Shown here piece by piece: positions 38,172 to 47,311 of a DNA stretch of 64,000 bases. Source of the DNA: Sediminicola sp040566555 (GTDB taxonomy: Bacteria > Bacteroidota > Bacteroidia > Flavobacteriales > Flavobacteriaceae). The DNA lies in NCBI RefSeq assembly GCF_040566555.1, contig NZ_JBEWYP010000004.1, positions 197,487 to 261,486 on the forward strand. Reading direction: 5' to 3'. Under the pieces are notes generated by a model. The model did no database searches, had not been told where the DNA came from, and saw nothing but the letters and a program-made list of their open reading frames with translations. Numbering within the stretch: position 1 is the stretch's first letter; every line of letters begins with the position of its first letter. Made by a program: the position numbers and the translations under genes.

Positions 38172-38199
38172 GGGGCCAAAAACATATGTTTTTGGCCCC
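38172..38199. terminator. Perfect 28-bp palindromic terminator, bidirectional
   Basis: GGGGCCAAAAACAT and its exact complement form a perfect palindrome (about 12-bp stem), followed by T runs on both strands. It lies between the convergent rluB-type and argH genes and should serve both. Confidence 0.85.
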
Positions 38200-38220
38200 T
38201 TTTTGTTGATTCAAATAAAT

Positions 38221-39492
38221 CTATTTCATTTTATTTCTGATTTCCTCCAAACACAGATTCCCCAAACTACCCTCATGGGTATGTTTAATGTCTCGTTTAG
38301 GGGTAAAATTCCCTGCATTGATTTCCATTCCCATTTTCTTATAGGCATCCCTGAACGGCATTCCTCCCAATACCAGTTCATTCAAGGTATCCACACTAAA
38401 TAGGTAATCGTATTTTGGGTCTTCCAAAATGCCCTTGTTTACCTTAATTTCCTTTAAACTGAATGTCAGTATTTCCAAACACGCTTTTAAATCCTGGATG
38501 GCAGGGACAATGACCTCTTTTACCAATTGAAGATCCCTATGGTACCCACTTGGTAAATTATTGGTTATTAAAATCAGTTGGTTGGGTACGGCCTGAAGTT
38601 TATTGCATTTACCCCTTACCAATTCAAAAACGTCTGGATTCTTTTTATGGGGCATTATGCTGGAACCTGTAGTTAGCTCATCGGGAAAGGATATGAAATT
38701 AAAGTTCTGGCTCATGTACAAACAGATGTCCATAGCCATTTTTGATAGGGTGGCAGCTATACTGCTCATCCCAAAAGCCGTCGCCTTTTCTACTTTTCCC
38801 CGTCCCATTTGGGCAGCAACTACGTTGTATTTCATAGTTCCAAATCCCATTTCCTCAGTAGTGAAACTTCTGTCTATGGGAAAGGAGCTTCCATAGCCTG
38901 CAGCGCTCCCCAAGGGATTTTGGTCAGCTACCTTATAGGCAGCATCAATAAAATATAGATCGTCCACCAGACTCTCTGCATAGGCAGAAAACCATAGTCC
39001 GAATGAAGATGGCATGGCTATCTGTAAATGGGTATATCCAGGAAGCAAAACTTCTTTGTGCTGATCGGCCAACTTTAAAAGTAGGTCGAACAACGATTGT
39101 GTCATTTCCTTTATTTCAGAAAGCTCATTTTTTAAGTAAAGGTGCATGGCCACTAAGACCTGATCATTTCTAGATCTTGCCGTGTGGATCTTTTTGCCTG
39201 TATCCCCGAGCTTTTCGGTAAGCACATATTCTATTTTGGAATGCATATCCTCAAAGGAGTCCTCTATGATAAAATTGCCCTCTTCTATGGATTTGGTAAT
39301 TTGATCCAATTCGTCACATAAGGCCTGGGTTTCCTCCTTGGTCAACAACCCAATTTTGCCCAGCATTTTGGCATGTGCCTTAGATGCGATGACATCGTAT
39401 TTAGCCAATACCAAATCTAGTTCCCTATCATTCCCTACCGTGAAATGATCAATTTTTTTATCCGTGCTAAATCCTTTGTCCCAGAGTTTCAT
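38221..39492 (-). CDS. argH: Argininosuccinate lyase
   Basis: 423-residue fumarase-superfamily enzyme splitting argininosuccinate into arginine and fumarate, the last step of the pathway. Signature GSSIMPHKKNPD at about 276-287, with HTARSRND at 103-110 and YTHLQIAMPSSFG in region 2. It is a little shorter than the E. coli enzyme (457). Last gene of the arginine operon, 58 bp after argE, followed by a strong terminator shared with the convergent rluB gene. Confidence 0.95.
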   Translation of the reverse strand: MKLWDKGFSTDKKIDHFTVGNDRELDLVLAKYDVIASKAHAKMLGKIGLLTKEETQALCDELDQITKSIEEGNFIIEDSFEDMHSKIEYVLTEKLGDTGKKIHTARSRNDQVLVAMHLYLKNELSEIKEMTQSLFDLLLKLADQHKEVLLPGYTHLQIAMPSSFGLWFSAYAESLVDDLYFIDAAYKVADQNPLGSAAGYGSSFPIDRSFTTEEMGFGTMKYNVVAAQMGRGKVEKATAFGMSSIAATLSKMAMDICLYMSQNFNFISFPDELTTGSSIMPHKKNPDVFELVRGKCNKLQAVPNQLILITNNLPSGYHRDLQLVKEVIVPAIQDLKACLEILTFSLKEIKVNKGILEDPKYDYLFSVDTLNELVLGGMPFRDAYKKMGMEINAGNFTPKRDIKHTHEGSLGNLCLEEIRNKMK

Positions 39493-39550
39493 ATGCTTTA
39501 ATTTTCTAGTTCTAATTAATCTTAAACCAGCTGTTATTATTGGTGCTGCA

Positions 39551-40624
39551 CTATGAGTGCAGGAATCCGTCTAAAATCTTAATATATAAATCTATGCCTT
39601 CCTCAATTTCCCTTACATAGATAAATTCATCTGCAGAATGGGATCTTGTACTGTCCCCCGGTCCTAATTTTAAGGATTGACAGCTCAATGCCGCCTGGTC
39701 CGAAAGGGTAGGGGAACCATAAGTGCTCCTTCCTAATTTGATCCCCGATTGCACCAAGGGATGATTTTTGTCAATGGAAGATGAATTAAGCCTTAAAGAT
39801 CGTGGCTTCATTTGGCAAGGGGCTTCCTTGGCCAAGATGTCGGCAATCTCTTTATTGCTGTAGCGGTCATTTACCCGTACATCCACAACCAGGTCTACCT
39901 TGGCGGGAACTACATTGTGTTGGCTGCCAGCATTAATCTGGGTAACAGTCAGTTTTACCTCGCCCAGGGCTTCGGAAACCTTTTCAAAGGAATAGGTTTG
40001 AAACCACTTTAGTACATCTATGGTATTGTAAATTGAATTATCATTGTTCGGGTGTGCCGCATGGGAAGGTGTTCCTTTCACTTCGGCATCAAAAACTACC
40101 AATCCTTTTTCGGCAATGGCAAGGTTCATCAAGGTTGGTTCCCCTACAATGGCAACATCTATATGCGGTAAGATCAGGAGCATGCTGTTAAGGCCATTAG
40201 GGCCAGAACTCTCTTCTTCTGCTGATGCAACTATAATAATGTTGTGGCTGAGGTCTTTTGTGTCATAAAAACGGGTAAAGGTAGCTATCAAGGATACCAA
40301 ACAACCTCCTGCATCATTGCTTCCCAAACCATATAATTTTCCGTCCTCAATATGAGGGTGAAAGGGATCTTTGGTATAGGCCGAATTTGGCTTTACCGTA
40401 TCGTGATGGGAGTTGAGCAATAATGTAGGCTTACTTTCGTCATAATATTTATTGAAAGCGTATACATTGTTCTTTTCCCTTTTAAAAGGAATATCAAACG
40501 ACTCAAACCAAGCTTCAATGGCATCAGCGGTTTTATCCTCTTCCGAAGAGAAGGATTGTATGGTGATCAACTGTTTTAATAATGCAATTGCCTTTGTTGT
40601 AAGATGTTTTTGATCTAAGTTCAT
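39551..40624 (-). CDS. argE: M20 family N-acyl-citrulline/ornithine deacylase
   Basis: 357-residue zinc-dependent peptidase-family enzyme. Motifs: LLNSHHDTVKPN, GSNDAGGCLVS, SAEEESSGPNG with the catalytic glutamates, and VGEPT. The frame can be extended 32 codons upstream, but I start at the ATG at 40624, where the start overlaps the argB stop as ATGA. Because the carbamoyltransferase in this operon belongs to the acyl-ornithine type, the natural substrate is probably N-acyl-citrulline (acetyl or succinyl) rather than acetylornithine. Location and order (argB-argE-argH) fit that pathway. Confidence 0.88.
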   Translation of the reverse strand: MNLDQKHLTTKAIALLKQLITIQSFSSEEDKTADAIEAWFESFDIPFKREKNNVYAFNKYYDESKPTLLLNSHHDTVKPNSAYTKDPFHPHIEDGKLYGLGSNDAGGCLVSLIATFTRFYDTKDLSHNIIIVASAEEESSGPNGLNSMLLILPHIDVAIVGEPTLMNLAIAEKGLVVFDAEVKGTPSHAAHPNNDNSIYNTIDVLKWFQTYSFEKVSEALGEVKLTVTQINAGSQHNVVPAKVDLVVDVRVNDRYSNKEIADILAKEAPCQMKPRSLRLNSSSIDKNHPLVQSGIKLGRSTYGSPTLSDQAALSCQSLKLGPGDSTRSHSADEFIYVREIEEGIDLYIKILDGFLHS

Positions 40625-41406
40625 AAAGTAATGGTTGTATATAAGGCCGTTGTAGGTTGTAACATGGAAATATCCCCTATGCACACCTTGTAGACATTCT
40701 TGTTTAAAGCATGAAAGCAATTCTCCAATTTCGGAAGCATGCCATCTGCAATTATTTTTTGATCTAGAAGCTCTTGGTACGATTGACTATTTATATGTTT
40801 GACAACAGAATTTTCTTCCGCAACATCCATCAGGACCCCCTTTTTTTCAAAACAGTAATACAATGTTGTTTCATAGAGCCCACTCATGCCAATAGCCATT
40901 TCCGAAGCGATGGTATCTGCATTTGTGTTCAATAATTGCCCTTTTCCATTATGGGTAATGGCACAAAAAACAGGCACCAGTCCAGAAATCAGGAGGGCAT
41001 TGATAGTAGTCGCGTTAATACCGTCAACATCACCGGCATAGCCGTAATCTATGGTTTTAACCGGTCGTTTATGGGCTTGTATGGTATTGCCATCGGCACC
41101 ACTAAGTCCTATCGCATTGCAATTGTTGGCCTGTAATTGGGCCACAATATTCTTATTGGTCAGGCCGCCATATACCATGGTGATTACCTTTAAGCTTTCT
41201 TCGTCCGTGATTCGCCTTCCACCTACCAATTGCGACTGTATTCCGAGTTTTTCTGCCAACTGAGTGGCGAGCTTTCCGCCACCATGTACCAGGATTTTCA
41301 GACCCTCCATTTTAGAAAAAGAGCTGAGGAACTTGGCTAGCTGATCTTCATCTTCTATAACGTTTCCCCCTATTTTGACTATGGATAATTTTTGTTTCAT
41401 GTACAT
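40621..41406 (-). CDS. argB: Acetylglutamate kinase (N-acylglutamate kinase)
   Basis: 261-residue amino-acid kinase phosphorylating N-acylglutamate. Motifs: KIGGNVIED, LVHGGGKLAT, GGRRITDEESL and LNTNADTIASEMA, all typical of ArgB. The start is ATG at 41406 or the ATG two codons downstream. No extra N-terminal helix typical of arginine-sensitive ArgB forms is seen, so feedback control by arginine is doubtful. It sits 3 bp after argF' and overlaps argE by 4 nt. Whether it acts on acetyl- or succinylglutamate is open. Confidence 0.93.
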   Translation of the reverse strand: MYMKQKLSIVKIGGNVIEDEDQLAKFLSSFSKMEGLKILVHGGGKLATQLAEKLGIQSQLVGGRRITDEESLKVITMVYGGLTNKNIVAQLQANNCNAIGLSGADGNTIQAHKRPVKTIDYGYAGDVDGINATTINALLISGLVPVFCAITHNGKGQLLNTNADTIASEMAIGMSGLYETTLYYCFEKKGVLMDVAEENSVVKHINSQSYQELLDQKIIADGMLPKLENCFHALNKNVYKVCIGDISMLQPTTALYTTITL

Positions 41407-41409
41407 GGC

Positions 41410-42351
41410 TTAAGATAGGCTTTCCAATATTTTCTTTAGTGCTATTTGGGCTGCATAGGTTCTGTTGTTTGCCTGTTCAATGACCAAGGATTGGCTACTG
41501 TCCAATACCTCGTCTGCAACCACCACATTTCTACGTACGGGCAGACAATGCATAAATTTTGCCTGTCCCAATTTTTTTAAAGTGATGGTCCAATTAGTGT
41601 CCTTGTTGATTACCTGCCCATAATTGGTATAATTACTCCAATTTTTTACGTAAACAAAATCGGCATTTTCCAAGGCTTTCTCCTGATCGTATTCAATAGT
41701 GCAACCTTTCGTAATATTTTCACTCAGCTCATACCCCTTTGGATGTGTAATTACAAAATCTGCATCTTGGCGTTGCATCATTTCTACAAAGGAATTAGCC
41801 ACTGCATGGGGCAAGGCCCTTGGATGAGGCGCCCAAGAAAGAACAACTTTTGGTTTTGGCTTGGTGTTGTTCTCCACCAGTGTTATAGCATCGGCCAGGG
41901 CCTGTAGCGGATGACCTACAGAACTTTCCATATTTAGAATGGGTACCGTGGCATATTTTTTAAATGATTCCAATACTAGTTCCGCTTCATCTTCTTCTTT
42001 ATTGGTTAGGGAGGCAAAGGCTCTTATCCCTATGATATCACAGTATTGGGAAATAACCTGGGCGGCTTCTTTAACATGTTCCGAGGAGCCTTGGTCCATA
42101 ATTGTACCATCTCCATATTCCAAAGCCCAACCTTCACTGCCAAAATTCATGACAATAACCTCCATTCCCAAGTTCATAGCAGCTTTTTGTGTGCTCAAAC
42201 GTGTCCTTAGGCTATTGTTGAAAAATAATAACCCTAGGGTCTTATCTTTCCCCAAGCCTTTATGATGTTTTGGATTTGTTTTTAGGGATCTCGCTTCTTC
42301 TACCCAATTGGGCAATGAATCAATATCTTTTAAGGATAGGTAATGTAACAT
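41410..42351 (-). CDS. N-acyl-L-ornithine carbamoyltransferase (argF')
   Basis: 313-residue transcarbamylase. Carbamoyl-phosphate site: NSLRTRLS (about 46-53); HPLQALAD and the C-terminal MHCLPVRRN are present. The family is that of the acetyl-/succinyl-ornithine transcarbamylases (Xanthomonas AOTC, Bacteroides SOTC), judged from GSEGWALEYGDGTIMDQGSSEH. At the residue known to set acyl specificity (Glu in AOTC, Pro in SOTC, in the MD-x-x-x-[E/P]-E-H stretch) this protein has Ser90. Acceptor therefore uncertain. Translated close to argB (3 bp) and proB (4 bp). Confidence 0.9.
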   Translation of the reverse strand: MLHYLSLKDIDSLPNWVEEARSLKTNPKHHKGLGKDKTLGLLFFNNSLRTRLSTQKAAMNLGMEVIVMNFGSEGWALEYGDGTIMDQGSSEHVKEAAQVISQYCDIIGIRAFASLTNKEEDEAELVLESFKKYATVPILNMESSVGHPLQALADAITLVENNTKPKPKVVLSWAPHPRALPHAVANSFVEMMQRQDADFVITHPKGYELSENITKGCTIEYDQEKALENADFVYVKNWSNYTNYGQVINKDTNWTITLKKLGQAKFMHCLPVRRNVVVADEVLDSSQSLVIEQANNRTYAAQIALKKILESLS

Positions 42352-42355
42352 GTCT

Positions 42356-43117
42356 TTATTTTATTTTGGTAAAGTTGCTCTTGTTGTTCAGAGCATCTAT
42401 TATGAAATTATCTTTTAGGCCATTGACGACCCATGTTTCTATTTTAGCCTCTTCGGCGATCGTGGCAGCTTCTATCTTTGATTGCATGCCTCCTGTTCCT
42501 CTAGAGGATTTGGTGCCACTTACCTCACGTTGTAGCTCCTCAAGGTTATGTACGGTCTTGATCGTTTCAGGATTATTTTTTTCTATGGACTCTTTTGTAT
42601 AAATGCCATCGGTATTGGTAGCTATAATGAGTAGGTCCACTTTTATAAGTGCTGCCGTTAGTGCTGCCAACTTATCATTATCACCAAACTGTATTTCGTC
42701 CGTGGCTACCGTATCATTTTCATTAATGATCGGAATGAAGTTGTTGCTCACAAGGACATTAATGGTGTTGCATATATTTACCTTGGAGGCCTCCTTTTCA
42801 AAATCTGAATATGACAATAGGCATTGAGAGGTCAATAACCCCAATTCCCTAAAATTTTCCTGAAAAATACGCATCAAATGAGGTTGACCTATGGCGGCCA
42901 ATGCCTGCTTTACATTGATTTCGGCTCCATTATGCTCCAATTTCACGAACTGTCTTGCAGCGGCAATGGCGCCAGAACTTACGATAATAAATTCGTATTT
43001 ATCCTTTAACGTTGCAATCTGACGGGCAATATCCTCAATTTTTCCTCTGGAAATCTGGTCGGTTTCCTTGGTAAGGGTATTGGTGCCAATTTTTAGTAAG
43101 ATGCGTTTTTTATTCAT
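42356..43117 (-). CDS. proB: Glutamate 5-kinase, short form without PUA domain
   Basis: 253-residue amino-acid kinase making glutamyl-5-phosphate, the first step to proline. Motifs: KIGTNTLTK, IVSSGAIAAARQF, INENDTVATDEIQFGDNDKLAA and GTGGMQSKIEAA. The ATG at 43117 is preferred to a longer frame beginning at 43138. It lacks the C-terminal PUA domain of E. coli ProB (367 aa); short forms are frequent in Bacteroidota. No proA (glutamate-5-semialdehyde dehydrogenase) is next to it. Placed inside the arginine operon between argD and argF'. Confidence 0.92.
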   Translation of the reverse strand: MNKKRILLKIGTNTLTKETDQISRGKIEDIARQIATLKDKYEFIIVSSGAIAAARQFVKLEHNGAEINVKQALAAIGQPHLMRIFQENFRELGLLTSQCLLSYSDFEKEASKVNICNTINVLVSNNFIPIINENDTVATDEIQFGDNDKLAALTAALIKVDLLIIATNTDGIYTKESIEKNNPETIKTVHNLEELQREVSGTKSSRGTGGMQSKIEAATIAEEAKIETWVVNGLKDNFIIDALNNKSNFTKIK

Positions 43118-43174
43118 GGTGCTGTAACTGTACTCCAAAGCTGCCCTAGTTTAAAAAGGCAGTTCAGGGGAAAC

Positions 43175-44305
43175 CTATTCTTTTAATTCCGTTTGAAGGG
43201 CTTCAAAAAATAGATCGATATGTTTTTTGGTAATGTTCAAAGCGGGGAGAATTCTCAAAACATGTTTATCCTTTGCTCCTCCCGTAAATAAGTGTTGGTT
43301 GTAAATTAATTTTTTCCGCAGTTCGGAAACATCAAAACCAAACTCCAAGCCTATCATAAGGCCTCTTCCCTTTACCCTCTTTACTTCAGGTATTTTCGCT
43401 GCCTTGGAAATGAAATATTCGTATAGTTTGTTGGTATTTTCAATGAGGAATTCCTGTTCAATAACTTCCAATACCGCCAATGCTGCCGCACAAGCCAAAT
43501 GATTCCCGCCAAAGGTAGTGCCCAACAAGCCATAGGAAGCTTTGATGCTATCGTGTATCAAAACACCACCAATAGGAAAACCGTTCCCCATGCCTTTTGC
43601 GATTGTAATAATATCTGGATATATGTCGTGATGTTGGAAGGCGAAGAATTTACCGCTTCTTCCATACCCCGACTGCACCTCATCTGCAATGAGCAGTGCA
43701 TGGTGTTCCTTACAAAGTTTGGCGATTTCCTGGTAAAATTCTGTAGAAGGCTCGTCCAATCCCCCTACACCTTGAATGGCTTCCAAAATAACGGCGCATA
43801 CGTCCCCTTTTTCAATTTCCTTGGTAAAGGCCTTTATGTCATCAAAAGGAAGAAAAGTGACCTTTTGTTGTTGGTTGATGGGCGCATTGATTTTTAAGTC
43901 GTCCGTAGCTGCAACTGCAGCTGAGGTCCTTCCATGGAAGCTGTTGTGGAATGCCAATACCCTTGACTTCCCAGTTTGAAAGGAGGCTAATTTTAAAGCA
44001 TTTTCATTGGCTTCAGCTCCCGAATTGCATAAAAAGAGATTGTAATCCTCACAATTTGAAAGTTTACCTAATTTCTCGGCCAATTCTGATTGCAACGGAT
44101 TTTGGATGGCATTACTATAGAATCCAATTTGGTCCAATTGCTCCTTTATACGCCTAACATAGTGCGGATGGGAGTGGCCAATAGATATAACGGCATGTCC
44201 TCCATAAAAGTCAAGGTATTTCTGACCTTTATCATCAATTACGACAATGCCTTTGGCGGAAACAGGGGTTACGTTATATAATGGATATACATCAAATAGG
44301 TTCAT
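43175..44305 (-). CDS. argD: Acetylornithine/succinylornithine aminotransferase
   Basis: 376-residue PLP-dependent class III aminotransferase. Motifs: GHSHPHYVRRI, NSGAEANENALKLA, FHNSFHGRTSAA, the LLIADEVQSGYGRSGKFFAF stretch and the lysine in TIAKGMGNGFPIG. It converts N-acylglutamate semialdehyde to N-acylornithine with glutamate. The length fits. It starts 2 bp after the proC stop, so translation is coupled. Confidence 0.93.
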   Translation of the reverse strand: MNLFDVYPLYNVTPVSAKGIVVIDDKGQKYLDFYGGHAVISIGHSHPHYVRRIKEQLDQIGFYSNAIQNPLQSELAEKLGKLSNCEDYNLFLCNSGAEANENALKLASFQTGKSRVLAFHNSFHGRTSAAVAATDDLKINAPINQQQKVTFLPFDDIKAFTKEIEKGDVCAVILEAIQGVGGLDEPSTEFYQEIAKLCKEHHALLIADEVQSGYGRSGKFFAFQHHDIYPDIITIAKGMGNGFPIGGVLIHDSIKASYGLLGTTFGGNHLACAAALAVLEVIEQEFLIENTNKLYEYFISKAAKIPEVKRVKGRGLMIGLEFGFDVSELRKKLIYNQHLFTGGAKDKHVLRILPALNITKKHIDLFFEALQTELKE

Positions 44306-44307
44306 TG

Positions 44308-45105
44308 TTATTCTTTTTTAATTTGATTGATCTTTTCATAGGAGGCCACGATGCCCTGAATTAGGGAAGAGCTCAATCCTTGGTGTTCCATTTCATTCAA
44401 TCCTTGGATGGTACATCCTCTTGGGGTGGTCACCCTATCAATTTCTTCTTCAGGATGGTTGCCCGAGGCGATAAGTAATTGGGCAGCTCCATTGCAGGTA
44501 TGCATAGCCAGTTCCTGTGCTTCCTTGGCATCAAAACCAAGCTGAATGGCACCTTGGGTAGTAGCCCTGATAAGTCGCATCCAAAAGGCTATCCCACTGG
44601 CGCAAATGACCGTGGCTGCTTGCATTTGATTTTCGGGAATGATCATAGAATGGCCCATTTTATTGAAAATTGTCCTGGCCAGCTCAATTTTTTCCTGACC
44701 CTTTTCATTTGCGCAGATACAGGTCATGGACTGGCCTACTGAAATTGCCGTATTGGGCATGCTACGAATAATATTGTTGTTCTTGCCAATAACCTTTTCA
44801 ATTCGCTCTATACTAAATCCAGTAATCGTGGATATAATAATATGGTTGTCCGCCAAATAGTCTTTTAGCTGTTTTAGAATATTTTCAAAATGTACGGGTT
44901 GCACGGCAAAGATTAAAATATCCGAATTTTTCAGAGCTTCCTTGTTGTCCATGGACACAGTGACATTGCCATACGACTCCAGAGCTTTTATCGGGCTAAT
45001 ATCCCTTTTGGTGAGGTATATGGAGGCGATTCCGTCATTTGTATTCAATAATCCTTTGGCTATGGACAAACCCAAGTTTCCCGCCCCAATTATGGCTATT
45101 TTCAT
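44308..45105 (-). CDS. proC: Pyrroline-5-carboxylate reductase
   Basis: 265-residue NAD(P)H-dependent enzyme for the final proline step. Rossmann start IAIIGAGNLGLSIAKGL, the MPNTAISVGQSM motif and the C-terminal signature VTTPRGCTIQGLNEME are present. It is 48 bp downstream of argC and 2 bp upstream of argD. Proline enzymes inside an arginine operon point to shared use of glutamate semialdehyde intermediates. Confidence 0.94.
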   Translation of the reverse strand: MKIAIIGAGNLGLSIAKGLLNTNDGIASIYLTKRDISPIKALESYGNVTVSMDNKEALKNSDILIFAVQPVHFENILKQLKDYLADNHIIISTITGFSIERIEKVIGKNNNIIRSMPNTAISVGQSMTCICANEKGQEKIELARTIFNKMGHSMIIPENQMQAATVICASGIAFWMRLIRATTQGAIQLGFDAKEAQELAMHTCNGAAQLLIASGNHPEEEIDRVTTPRGCTIQGLNEMEHQGLSSSLIQGIVASYEKINQIKKE

Positions 45106-45153
45106 TTTGTTTGGTTTATTCGTTGTTGTTCACAAAAGGTAACGATCAATAAT

Positions 45154-46128
45154 TTAAAATACTCCTGCTTTTAATTGTAGTCCTTCCGGTTCCTCAAACT
45201 TAAACATCAGGTTCATGTTTTGTACGGCCTGCCCTGATGCACCTTTTAATAAATTATCTATGGCAGAGGTAACCAACAACACTCCGTTGTGCTTGTGTAG
45301 ATGGATATGGCAATGGTTGGTGTTCACTATTTGCTTCAGACAAATTTCCTCGTCTGAGACTTGTGTAAACATAGCATCGGCATAAAAATCCTTATATAGG
45401 CTTTTGGCATCGTCTATAGACCCGTTATAGTTGGTGTAGGCTGTAGCAAAGATGCCGCGGGTGAAATTACCACGACTGGGCAAAAAGAATAGCTCCCCAG
45501 CATTGGATTGGAGGGAATTTAAACTTTCATTTATTTCTCCCAGATGTTGGTGGGTAAAGGGTTTGTACCAGGAAATATTGTTGGTCCTCCAACTAAAATG
45601 TGAAGTTGCGGATAGGCTAACTCCAGCGCCAGTACTTCCAGTGACAGCATTGATGTGCACAGGATTGTCAAGCGCGCCAGCTTTTGCCAAAGGCAATAGT
45701 GCCAATTGAATGGCGGTTGCAAAACATCCTGGATTAGCAATATAATTTGCTTTTTTGATGGCTTCCTTATTCAATTCCGGAAGACCATAAACAAAATCCT
45801 TGGCATTGAAAACCGCATCGGCCTTTAGTCTAAAATCATTGCTCAGGTCAATGATTTTTGTATTGTCAGAGAATTGATGTTCATTTAAAAAGGCAGTGGA
45901 ATTTCCATGGCCCAAACAAAGAAAGACTACATCCACCGTTAAGTTAACCTCTCCAGTGAACTTTATATCCGTTACCCCCAATAGATCGGGATGTGCCGTT
46001 GATGCCTTTTTTCCTGCTCTAGTTGTACTGTATATAAAATCGATACTTACCTTGGAATGGTTCAGTAGAATTCGTATCAGTTCACCCCCCGTATATCCTG
46101 AACCTCCAATTATTCCTGCTTTAATCAT
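45154..46128 (-). CDS. argC: N-acetyl-gamma-glutamyl-phosphate reductase
   Basis: 324-residue reductase. It starts with GIIGGSGYTGGELIRIL and has the catalytic cysteine in NPGCFATAIQ. The frame could begin at 46194, but the conserved N-terminus places the ATG at 46128, overlapping the argG stop by 8 nt. It reduces N-acylglutamyl-phosphate to the semialdehyde. The length is close to the family norm (about 320-345). Confidence 0.93.
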   Translation of the reverse strand: MIKAGIIGGSGYTGGELIRILLNHSKVSIDFIYSTTRAGKKASTAHPDLLGVTDIKFTGEVNLTVDVVFLCLGHGNSTAFLNEHQFSDNTKIIDLSNDFRLKADAVFNAKDFVYGLPELNKEAIKKANYIANPGCFATAIQLALLPLAKAGALDNPVHINAVTGSTGAGVSLSATSHFSWRTNNISWYKPFTHQHLGEINESLNSLQSNAGELFFLPSRGNFTRGIFATAYTNYNGSIDDAKSLYKDFYADAMFTQVSDEEICLKQIVNTNHCHIHLHKHNGVLLVTSAIDNLLKGASGQAVQNMNLMFKFEEPEGLQLKAGVF

Positions 46129-47311
46129 GACTATTGTTGACGTGGTTATATATTTTTCCGGCGTTGGAAAGTATTTTGATGAACCCTTTTGCATCGTCCG
46201 CGGTCCAACCTTTGTTCATTTCCCCATAGCTTCCAAAAGAGGCATTCATCAGGTCGTGCTTGGAGTCTATACCATTGAGTTGAAAACGATAAGGGTGAAG
46301 GCTAACAAATACGTCCCCAGAAACATTCTTCTGTGTATCGGTTAGGAACACCTCAATATTTCTCATGACCTCATCCAAATAATTTCCTTCGTGGAGGAGC
46401 ATTCCATAGAAATTTCCTTGTTGTTCCTTCTGGAATTGCTGCCACTTACTTAAAGTGTGTTTTTCCAACAAGTGGTGGGCTTTTATAATGATAAGGGATG
46501 CAGGGGCTTCAAACCCAACTCTTCCTTTAATCCCTATGATGGTATCCCCAACGTGGATATCCCTTCCAATGGCATACTTAGAGGCCAGGGCGTCCAAGGC
46601 AATAATATTATTCACGGGAGTGTTCTCCTTGCCGTTGATGGCTATAAGTTCTCCTTTCTTAAACGTGAGTTTAACATCTGTGGGTTCTGTTTCTTGTAAC
46701 TGACTTGGATAGGCCGTATCAGGTAGGGCCGAATGTGACGTTAAAGTCTCTTCGCCACCTACGGAAGTACCCCATAGGCCTCTATTGATGGAATATTTGG
46801 CTTTTTCCCAAGAATAATCCACCCCATTTTCTTTAAGGTAGGCTATTTCAGCTTCTCTCGAAAGTTTGTTGTCCCTAATGGGGGTGATGATCTCAATTTC
46901 TGGGGCAATGATCTGAAAAATCATATCAAATCTTACCTGATCATTTCCTGCTCCAGTACTACCATGGGCAATGTAAGATGCGCCTACTTTTTTAGCATGG
47001 TTCACTATTTCTATGGCCTGTACAATACGTTCAGCACTTACCGATAAGGGATAGGTGTTATTTTTTAAGACATTGCCAAAGATTAGGTATTTGACTACTT
47101 TGTCATAAAAGGTCTGTACCGCATCAATGGAGGTGTAGGTTGAGGCCCCTAATTGTAATGCTTTTTCTTGGATACTGGCTATTTCTTCTTTTGAGAATCC
47201 TCCTGTATTCACGCTCACCGCGTGCACTTCAAACCCTTTATCCTTGGATAGATATTTTGCACAATAAGATGTGTCGAGTCCACCGCTATAGGCTAATACT
47301 AATTTTTTCAT
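46121..47311 (-). CDS. argG: Argininosuccinate synthase
   Basis: 396-residue ATP-dependent ligase joining citrulline and aspartate. N-terminal PP-loop motif KLVLAYSGGLDTSYCAKYL, then GSTGAGNDQVRFD and the citrulline/aspartate-binding region SINRGLWGTSVGGEE. Full length. It overlaps the GNAT stop by 4 nt (ATGA) and argC by 8 nt. Confidence 0.95.
   Translation of the reverse strand: MKKLVLAYSGGLDTSYCAKYLSKDKGFEVHAVSVNTGGFSKEEIASIQEKALQLGASTYTSIDAVQTFYDKVVKYLIFGNVLKNNTYPLSVSAERIVQAIEIVNHAKKVGASYIAHGSTGAGNDQVRFDMIFQIIAPEIEIITPIRDNKLSREAEIAYLKENGVDYSWEKAKYSINRGLWGTSVGGEETLTSHSALPDTAYPSQLQETEPTDVKLTFKKGELIAINGKENTPVNNIIALDALASKYAIGRDIHVGDTIIGIKGRVGFEAPASLIIIKAHHLLEKHTLSKWQQFQKEQQGNFYGMLLHEGNYLDEVMRNIEVFLTDTQKNVSGDVFVSLHPYRFQLNGIDSKHDLMNASFGSYGEMNKGWTADDAKGFIKILSNAGKIYNHVNNSHD

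Noticed and set aside
40625..40720. Longer argE start at 40720
   Set aside because: The extra 32 residues do not resemble the family and would overlap argB extensively; the ATG overlapping the argB stop is the better start.
45452..46345. Plus-strand ORFs antisense to argC and argG
   Set aside because: Shadows of conserved genes; compositional by-product of the real reading frames.
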